From the NCBI RefSeq assembly GCF_000376245.1, contig NZ_AQXM01000062.1, positions 62,001-126,000 on the forward strand: a DNA stretch of 64,000 nt, in the 5' to 3' direction. Made by a program: the position numbers and the translations under genes. Under the pieces are notes generated by a model, which was not told where the DNA came from, searched no databases, and saw nothing but the letters and a program-made list of their open reading frames with translations. Below, piece by piece: positions 58,598-64,000 of the stretch; the stretch's first letter is position 1, and the number at the start of each line of letters is the position of its first letter. The DNA comes from Acaricomes phytoseiuli DSM 14247. GTDB lineage: Bacteria > Actinomycetota > Actinomycetes > Actinomycetales > Micrococcaceae.

Positions 58598-59473
58598 TCA
58601 GCGGGTTCCGGAGAGGAAGCGCAAGCGCTGACCGGGGCGGAGCTGCGCCAGAACGTCCAGATCCGCTGCCGCGACGACCGCGATCACGGGATACCCTCCG
58701 GTCACGGGTCGGTCTGCGTGGAAGATCACCGGAAGGCCCGATGGCGGAACCTGCACGGCCCCGGTTACTACACCTTCACTGGGCAGCTGCTGCTCCCGGG
58801 CCAGATGCAGCGGTCGGCCCGATAGTCGGATGCCGATCCGGTTGCTCTCCGCCGAGACTTCCCAGGGCTGCCGGAGCAATCGCTGCCGGGACTCCGAGGT
58901 GAACCAGTCCAACCTCGGGCCAGGAGTGACCCGCACTGCCGCCGTCTGTTCTCCGGCCGGTGCTAACCGGATCAGCGGGACAGCGGCGGGAGCAGAGACA
59001 GCGAAGTCTCCTGCTGGCAGTCCGGTGCCGAGCAGATCCCCCGCCACAACGGGAGGCGGCCCCATCCCCGCGAGGGTGTCTCTTGCCGCAGAACCGGCGA
59101 AGGAATCGGCGTGGAAACCACCTCGGATCGCCAGGTAGAAACGCATCCCGGCCCGAGCGTGCCCGATCTCCAGATTCGACCCCGAGCTCACAGGCAGCGG
59201 AGTATTGAGCGATACGGCCTTTCCGTCCAGAAAGAACGGCCCACTGGCACCGGTCACGGAGATCCGCGCGGGCTGCTCGAACACTGCGTTGAACCCGCCG
59301 GAGAGGATCTCCAGCACGGTGGCATCCCAAGGGTTGCCGAGCATCTGATTGGCAACGGACATCGCCCGGCGGTCCATAGCGCCGCCCGGCCCCAAGCCCC
59401 AGTTGGCGCGGCCCTGGCGGCCGCCGTCCTGGAACAACGTCAGCGGCCCGGCCGCGACGACTCGCAGCACCAT
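58598..59473 (-). CDS. pxpC: 5-oxoprolinase subunit PxpC (biotin-dependent carboxyltransferase-like), 291 aa
   Basis: ATG 59473 overlaps the pxpB stop. Family motifs: VVAAGPLTLFQDGGRQGRANWGLGPGGAMDRRAMSVANQMLGNP, LEILSGGF, RFYLAIRGGFH and the C-terminal LPSEGVVTGAVQVPPSGLPVIFHADRPVTGGYPVIAVV. With PxpA and PxpB it forms the ATP-dependent 5-oxoprolinase that returns 5-oxoproline to glutamate. Confidence 0.94.
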   Translation of the reverse strand: MVLRVVAAGPLTLFQDGGRQGRANWGLGPGGAMDRRAMSVANQMLGNPWDATVLEILSGGFNAVFEQPARISVTGASGPFFLDGKAVSLNTPLPVSSGSNLEIGHARAGMRFYLAIRGGFHADSFAGSAARDTLAGMGPPPVVAGDLLGTGLPAGDFAVSAPAAVPLIRLAPAGEQTAAVRVTPGPRLDWFTSESRQRLLRQPWEVSAESNRIGIRLSGRPLHLAREQQLPSEGVVTGAVQVPPSGLPVIFHADRPVTGGYPVIAVVAAADLDVLAQLRPGQRLRFLSGTR

Positions 59474-60198
59474 CAGAAATCCTCCTCCGCCTCGGATGCC
59501 TCGACCTCGACCTCGACCTCGACCTCGACGAAGCGAACCCGGGCCCCAGGAACGATCAAGGCGGGAGAAGGCTGCCGGGACATATCCCAGAGCACCGCGG
59601 CTGTGCTCCCGATCAGTTGCCAACCCCCTGGGGATGCTGCGGGATAGACGGCACTGAACTCCCCGGCCAATGCCACCGAACCGGCGGGAACCGCAGTACG
59701 GGGGCTGGACCGTCGCGGTACCTGGAGGCGCTCGTGGTCGGTCACCAGATACGCGAAGCCGGGGGCGAATCCGGTGAACGCCGCCGTCCAAGTCGACCCG
59801 GTGTGTAAAGCGATCAGCTCCTTCGCGCTCATCCGCAAAGCCTCTGCGGTTGCGGCTAGATCAGGCCCGTCGTAACGGACCGGGATGCGGATTTCGGAAC
59901 TCGTCGGCCTCGAGCCAAGCCCGTGATCAGCATCAGCACCGCGCCACCAAGCGGTGTTCAGCCAGTGCTCGATATCCGCGCGGGCAGTGAGCTCCGGGGA
60001 GAAGATCACCAGTACGGTACAGGCGGCCGGAACAAGATCGACAATCCCCGCCGGCGGTTCCCCGAGCTGCTGATAGAGCCGGAGCACCGACTCCAAATCC
60101 GGTAGTTCCGCCAGAACCGCAGCCTCGCCATAAGGCAGCAGGCGCAGCGACTGGGACGTCTCGCCGAGACCCGACTGATCAGCTGCTGAAGGGCCCAA
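59473..60198 (-). CDS. pxpB: 5-oxoprolinase subunit PxpB (allophanate hydrolase subunit 1 fold), 241 aa
   Basis: Carboxyltransferase-domain subunit: LRLLPYGEAAVLAELPDLESVLRLYQQL, EIRIPVRYDGPDLAATAEALRMSAKELIALHTGSTWTAAFTGFAPGFAYL and RRSSPRTAVPAGSVALAGEFSAVYPAASPGGWQLIG. The C-terminal VRFVEVEVEVEVEASEAEEDF carries a repeat-encoded Val-Glu tract. Overlaps pxpA by 20 bp and pxpC by 1 bp. Confidence 0.94.
   Translation of the reverse strand: MGPSAADQSGLGETSQSLRLLPYGEAAVLAELPDLESVLRLYQQLGEPPAGIVDLVPAACTVLVIFSPELTARADIEHWLNTAWWRGADADHGLGSRPTSSEIRIPVRYDGPDLAATAEALRMSAKELIALHTGSTWTAAFTGFAPGFAYLVTDHERLQVPRRSSPRTAVPAGSVALAGEFSAVYPAASPGGWQLIGSTAAVLWDMSRQPSPALIVPGARVRFVEVEVEVEVEASEAEEDF
59501..59530. 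repeat. Hexanucleotide tandem repeat within pxpB
   Basis: Five tandem TCGACC-type units (last one imperfect) encode the VEVEVEVE tract near the C-terminus of PxpB. Length change by whole units would keep the frame. Confidence 0.85.
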
Positions 60199-60934
60199 CT
60201 GGAACTCCTGCTTGGTCTAATGACTCCCGCACCGCCCGAGCCATCGCCACCGCGCCGGGGGTGTCTCCGTGAACGCAGAGCGAATCCGGGCGGACTTCGA
60301 TCTCGGTTCCGTCAGTCGCGGTAACCCGGCGCTCCGTTACCATCCGCACGGCTCGGGCCGCGATCTCGGCGACGTCGTGGAGGATCGCCCCCGGCTGATC
60401 CCGGGGCACCAATCCCCCTCCCGGGGTGTAGCCGCGATCCACGAAAGCCTCCTGGTAGAACGGCACCTCCGCCGCTATACAAGCTTGCTGGATCTGGGTA
60501 CCGTTGAGGCCCAGCACGGGTAGCCCGGCCCGGAAATCTCGCACCGCAGCGCAGACGGCTGCGGCTTGGTCACGATCATGGCCGATGCGATGATACAGAG
60601 CCCCGTGCGGTTTGACGTAAGCGACCCTGGTGCCGACCGTCTGCAGGATCCCGTCGAGCGCGGCCAGCTGGTAGAGCACATCGCCGTAGACTTCCTCCGC
60701 GGAGGCGTCGATGGCCCGTCGCCCGAAACCAGCCAGATCCCGGTAGCCGGGGTGCGCTCCGACGGCGACCCCACGCTCCGCTGCGACCCGCGCGGTTCGC
60801 AGCATGGTCAGCGGATCCCCCGCGTGGAAGCCGCAGGCTACGTTGGCGCTGCTAACCACCTCCAGCAGGGCCTCGTCGTCGCCCATCCGCCAGGAGCCGA
60901 AGGACTCGCCGAGGTCGCTGTTGAGATCGATCAT
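60179..60934 (-). CDS. pxpA: 5-oxoprolinase subunit PxpA (LamB/YcsF), 251 aa
   Basis: Motifs IDLNSDLGESFGSWRMGDDEALLEVVSSANVACGFHAGDP, AVGAHPGYRDLAGFGRR, YVKPHGALYHRI and SLCVHGDTPGAVAMA show a complete LamB/YcsF protein. It is second in a four-gene leftward operon and coupled by overlaps on both sides. Confidence 0.95.
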   Translation of the reverse strand: MIDLNSDLGESFGSWRMGDDEALLEVVSSANVACGFHAGDPLTMLRTARVAAERGVAVGAHPGYRDLAGFGRRAIDASAEEVYGDVLYQLAALDGILQTVGTRVAYVKPHGALYHRIGHDRDQAAAVCAAVRDFRAGLPVLGLNGTQIQQACIAAEVPFYQEAFVDRGYTPGGGLVPRDQPGAILHDVAEIAARAVRMVTERRVTATDGTEIEVRPDSLCVHGDTPGAVAMARAVRESLDQAGVPVGPFSS

Positions 60935-61833
60935 GGCGCGATGCCTCCTGCTGTGCGGCCATTTTTGCGACGCGACCCGGGGATTTTGCCCGCCACCGCT
61001 CCCACCTGGCGGCGTGTGCTGGCCAGGAATCCGCTGGGCAGCTCCTCTGCTGCCGGATCCGCAGCCGGTAAAGCCCCCAGCTCCAGCGGAAAAGCCGGGG
61101 GCGGCGGGCCGAAAGCGATCTTGGTGGCGCGGATGACGGAACGGCCCAGCAGCCGGTTCCCGGCACCACCGATCACCGCACCGATACCGAAAGGCACGAG
61201 CCGGCCCAGCATAGAAGCACCCTGGCTGACCAGCATCCTGCGGAAGAAAGCCTTCTGGATTCTGCTGCTGATGAATTTCATGGCACTGGTCGGAACGTTC
61301 TTACCCAGTACGGTTCCCCAGGTTTTCACCGGTGCCACCGCATTGATCGCCCCGCCGTTGCGACCCAAGGCGTGCCCGGCGAAGGACTGCATCAACGCGG
61401 TTCCCTCCTCGCCAAGCATGATCGCCATCACCGTGGTCTGCGCTCGTTCCGGATCCTTCAGATGCACACCGTGGAGTTCCGCGACGGAGAGCGCGTAAAG
61501 TGCCGTGGCTTCCATGAACAGCACCGTGGCAGTCGCGGAAAGTCCCAGGGACACCGCGGTGCCAATGCCCGGCACGATCGCGGTGGCGCCGACGGCCGCC
61601 CCGGAGCCGGTGACCGTAGTCAGGAAATCGCGGTCCAGGCGCAGTGCCAGTTCGGCCGGGGACTCTTGCGGATGGGCCCGGCGCATCCGGCGCAGATTGG
61701 CGCGTACCAGAGGGCGCTGGCTCTCCACGGCCCGCAGTAGCGCCGCTTCTAAGGCTGGTTTCGGCTGGCCGTCCGGGGTGAAGGCCGCACCCGTGGCGAT
61801 GCGAACCGTGCGCGGGGGCTTCTGCTTGGCCAT
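60931..61833 (-). CDS. Hypothetical membrane-associated protein upstream of pxpABC, 300 aa
   Basis: First gene of the operon, ATGA overlap with pxpA. A basic N-terminus and a conserved-looking segment LDRDFLTTVTGSGAAVGATAIVPGIGTAVSLGLSATATVLFMEATALYALSVAELHGV with two hydrophobic stretches; a second Gly-rich amphipathic part (GRLVPFGIGAVIGGAGNRLLG) follows and a basic C-terminus. This resembles EcsC-like proteins in pattern only. A link with 5-oxoproline use is suggested by coupling, not by sequence. Confidence 0.65.
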   Translation of the reverse strand: MAKQKPPRTVRIATGAAFTPDGQPKPALEAALLRAVESQRPLVRANLRRMRRAHPQESPAELALRLDRDFLTTVTGSGAAVGATAIVPGIGTAVSLGLSATATVLFMEATALYALSVAELHGVHLKDPERAQTTVMAIMLGEEGTALMQSFAGHALGRNGGAINAVAPVKTWGTVLGKNVPTSAMKFISSRIQKAFFRRMLVSQGASMLGRLVPFGIGAVIGGAGNRLLGRSVIRATKIAFGPPPPAFPLELGALPAADPAAEELPSGFLASTRRQVGAVAGKIPGSRRKNGRTAGGIAP

Positions 61834-61869
61834 ATTCTTAGCCTAACCGGCACAGCTGACAGGTTCTGT

Positions 61870-62523
61870 TCACGGTGTTGAACCGGTTGTTGAACCGGGG
61901 ACAAACGGCACCTGCGATACCAGGAAAGAGCCGGCATCGATCAGCTCCGCCGCGCCGATGCCGTGGCCCATACCGGGGTAGAGCTCTTCTTGGAGCCGGG
62001 TGTTCTGCTCGAGCCATTGCGCGGTATACGCCACGGCATCCGAATTGATCACCAGATCAGCCGGATCCCGCCCCCAGAAGAACGGGGTTCGCGAAGGTAG
62101 CGGATCCGAGGCCTCCATCAGCGGGTTCGCCAGCACGAAACCGGAAAGCCCCGCCACGGCCTGGAAGGCGTGCGGCCGGAGCCTGAGCATGGTGCTGGCC
62201 ATGGCCATTCCCTGAGAGTGCCCGAGCAGGCTGACGCTGCTGAATCCGTACTCCCGTTGTGCTGCATCCAGCCAGGCGAAGACCTTATTGACGGCTTCGA
62301 TCACCTGGGCGAAGTCATTATTGAGGAAGTAGTCCAGGAGGAACCAGCCGTAACTGGCGTCCATCTCGAAGCTCCCTCGGACTGCGGCGCAGGTGAAAGT
62401 CGATGGCATCTCGGCGAACCGGGCCGCCAGCACGGACTCGTCTGCACCGTAGCCGTGCAGCATCATCAGCAGCGGGGTACCGGGGCGCTCCGCTTCCGGG
62501 CGTGACCAGACGGCTTCGAGCAT
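61870..62523 (-). CDS. Alpha/beta hydrolase (carboxylesterase/phospholipase type), 217 aa
   Basis: ATG at 62523; an upstream open stretch overlaps the tRNA-Ser and is not coding. Motifs: MMLHGYGADESVL with the oxyanion hole, nucleophile Ser in LLGHSQGMAMAS, and His in YPGMGHGIG. It resembles bacterial carboxylesterase/YpfH-like proteins. The substrate is unknown. Confidence 0.88.
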   Translation of the reverse strand: MLEAVWSRPEAERPGTPLLMMLHGYGADESVLAARFAEMPSTFTCAAVRGSFEMDASYGWFLLDYFLNNDFAQVIEAVNKVFAWLDAAQREYGFSSVSLLGHSQGMAMASTMLRLRPHAFQAVAGLSGFVLANPLMEASDPLPSRTPFFWGRDPADLVINSDAVAYTAQWLEQNTRLQEELYPGMGHGIGAAELIDAGSFLVSQVPFVPGSTTGSTP

Positions 62524-62644
62524 GCTCCTATAGTAGGGGCCCGGTAACGGACGATGTAGCGGACGATATTGAATTGGTGCAGTCCGCTGGACATGAAACA
62601 CTAGTAACCGGTACTCGGGTGTTTTCAGGCGCTCAGGTACTTCA

Positions 62645-62732
62645 GGAAGGTTGTCCGAGCGGCCTAAGGAGCTGGTCTTGAAAACCAGTGTGCGGCGAAC
62701 CCGCACCATGGGTTCAAATCCCATACCTTCCG
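62645..62732 (+). tRNA. tRNA-Ser(TGA)
   Basis: 88 bases with a long variable arm (GTGCGGCGAACCCGCACC), acceptor GGAAGGT/ACCTTCC, anticodon TGA in loop CTTGAAA, T-loop TTCAAAT. A class II tRNA, complete. Confidence 0.95.
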
Positions 62733-62833
62733 CGATGACCATTCGATGGCGCTGGATCCGGATCCAGCGCCATCGTTGGTTCGGCCTACGCAGAGCAGCC
62801 CAGCATCTAAGACTGACGGTCTAGGCTGAAGCT

Positions 62834-63631
62834 ATGCAGATCGATCTGAGCGGGAAGACCGCACTCGTCACCGGTTCCACCCAGGGCATCGGCTCCGCTA
62901 TCGCCGCAGCCCTGGCAGAGGCCGGGGCCACCGTGGGTGTGAACGGCCGGGACGCGGATCGGGTGGCGGCCGCGATCCGGCAGATCGGCGCCGGACTCGA
63001 AGACTCTTCCCGGCTAATTCCCGCACCGGGTGATGTCACCACCGAGACGGGAGTCGAAGCTGCTCTAGCCGCACTGCCTACCGTGGACATCCTGGTCAAC
63101 AGCCTGGGCGTCTTCGGTGCTGCTGACCCGCTGGAGATTCCCGATGCGGAATGGCTGCGTTACTTCGAGACCAATGTGCTCACGGCGGTTCGGCTGACTC
63201 GGGCGACGATGCCCGCGATGATCGAACGAGGCTGGGGCCGGGTGGTCAACATCGCCAGTGACTCGGCCATCGTCATCCCGGCGGAGATGATCCATTACGG
63301 GATGACTAAGACCTCGCTCCTGGCGGTGTCCCGCGGATTCGCCAAAGCATGTTCCGGCACCGGAGTCACGGTCAATTCGGTGATCGCCGGGCCGACGCAC
63401 ACCGCAGGCGTGGAGGACTTTGTGTACCAGTTAGTGGACAAGAGCCTCCCCTGGGATGAGGCGCAGCGCGAATTCATGAAGGAGTACCGCCCGCAGTCAT
63501 TGCTGGGGCGGCTCATCGAGCCGGAGGAGATAGCCGCGATGGTCGCCTACCTGGCCTCGCCCCTGGCGTCTGCTACCACCGGCGGCGCGCTGCGGGTGGA
63601 CGGCGGCTATGTGGATGCCATCCTGCCCTGA
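62834..63631 (+). CDS. SDR family oxidoreductase, 265 aa
   Basis: Classical SDR: TGSTQGIGSAIAAALAEAG (cofactor site), DILVNSLGVFG, catalytic Ser in NIASDSAIVI and Tyr-x-x-x-Lys in YGMTKTSL, and the C-terminal ASATTGGALRVDGGYVDAIL. Unlike the split gene at attL/attR it is intact. The substrate is not predictable. The plus-strand tRNA-Ser is upstream. Confidence 0.93.
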   Translation: MQIDLSGKTALVTGSTQGIGSAIAAALAEAGATVGVNGRDADRVAAAIRQIGAGLEDSSRLIPAPGDVTTETGVEAALAALPTVDILVNSLGVFGAADPLEIPDAEWLRYFETNVLTAVRLTRATMPAMIERGWGRVVNIASDSAIVIPAEMIHYGMTKTSLLAVSRGFAKACSGTGVTVNSVIAGPTHTAGVEDFVYQLVDKSLPWDEAQREFMKEYRPQSLLGRLIEPEEIAAMVAYLASPLASATTGGALRVDGGYVDAILP

Positions 63632-63710
63632 GCTAAGCTTTTCCGAGCGACTGGCAACCGCATCGTCAGCCTGATTCACACCCTGAGTCACCCGATTCGA
63701 AGGGCCTTCC

Positions 63711-64000
63711 ATGCGCAGCGTATTCAAACCTCTTCTGCTGATCGGAGCCTCGATGCTCACGATCGTCCTCAGCGCATGCGCGCCGTTCGGCAACGGGTTC
63801 GGTGGGTTCGGTAGTGGCGCAGATGCGCCCAGGAACTCCGAGGGCGAAGTCACTTCCTCGGCAACAGCGGCGACGACGAAGATCAATGTCGGCGACTGCA
63901 TCCGGAATCCGGGGGTCGATACCGGCGCTGAAACCCCAGCCCCGAGTTCCGGGAGCATCGAGATCGAGAAGGTGCTCCAGCTGCCCTGCGCACAGCCCTC
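63711..64000 (+). CDS. Septum_form-like lipoprotein, N-terminal part (3' end outside window)
   Basis: ATG 63711 with GAAGGGCC upstream. Lipoprotein signal with lipobox LSAC (FKPLLLIGASMLTIVLSACAP). Gly/Phe-rich spacer, then INVGDCIRNPG and KVLQLPCAQP, where the GDC ... PC pair is the Septum_form pattern of actinobacterial secreted proteins. The frame is open at the window edge. Confidence 0.8.
   Translation, partial: MRSVFKPLLLIGASMLTIVLSACAPFGNGFGGFGSGADAPRNSEGEVTSSATAATTKINVGDCIRNPGVDTGAETPAPSSGSIEIEKVLQLPCAQP

Noticed and set aside
62524-62742. N-terminal extension of the alpha/beta hydrolase
   Set aside because: It would read through the complementary strand of tRNA-Ser; the start at 62523 fits the family.

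Overview
The window comes from a high-GC actinobacterium. The gene set (Asp23/AmaP envelope-stress genes, MTH1187-type thiamine-binding protein, DUF445, CopC, GH15, pxpABC, a Septum_form-type lipoprotein) and the C/G-ending codons resemble the Micrococcaceae (Arthrobacter/Renibacterium relatives), but no species can be named from sequence alone. An apparently complete siphovirus prophage of about 33 kb (11424-44467) sits in the middle, with chromosomal genes on both sides.

Left chromosomal arm (1-11.4 kb): the end of an exonuclease III gene, a protein of unknown role, and an alpha-glucoside locus. That locus has a leftward operon (binding protein, two permeases, small membrane protein, LacI regulator) and a divergent GH13 alpha-glucosidase, with a perfect LacI-type operator between them. 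An Asp23/AmaP-type envelope-stress operon follows, then a lipoprotein gene carrying an in-frame amber codon. Three separate lesions or oddities lie here: the lipobox Cys of the binding protein is Tyr, the LacI gene has no canonical start codon upstream of its helix-turn-helix, and the lipoprotein has a nonsense codon. Together they suggest local gene decay.

Prophage (11424-44467): it splits a short-chain dehydrogenase gene at a 13-bp core, TGACTGCCCGTCA, present at both ends. Joining the halves through one core restores a continuous 294-codon frame. The right end also carries a 3' tRNA fragment (tRNA-Pro-like) and its terminator, so the attachment site looks tRNA-derived although the target is a protein gene. 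Modules from left to right are: tyrosine integrase; a lysogeny region with three membrane-protein genes and divergent repressor/cro-like regulators; a long rightward early operon (small proteins, Cas4-like exonuclease, SSB-like protein, DUF2303 protein, P4-type primase-helicase, an iteron array that may be the origin, RuvC-like resolvase); terminase, portal and capsid; tail genes, including a canonical -1 frameshift (G GGA AAA) in the tail assembly chaperones; and lysis (amidase, holin-like protein). Overlapping ATGA junctions are frequent, so the early genes are probably translationally coupled.

Right chromosomal arm (44.4-64 kb): the other SDR half, tRNA-Glu/Asp/Phe, a zincin metalloprotease, an NlpC/P60 peptidoglycan hydrolase, a universal stress protein, a CopC-like protein, a purine permease, a methyltransferase/GNAT/thiamine-binding operon, a GH15 glucosidase, a zinc alcohol dehydrogenase lacking the structural-zinc cysteines, a glycerophosphodiesterase, a DUF445 protein, the 5-oxoprolinase operon pxpABC, a hydrolase, tRNA-Ser(UGA), an SDR and the start of a lipoprotein. 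Three very long, near-perfect inverted repeats of one family (7950-8012, 52797-52869, 58518-58574) lie between chromosomal genes.
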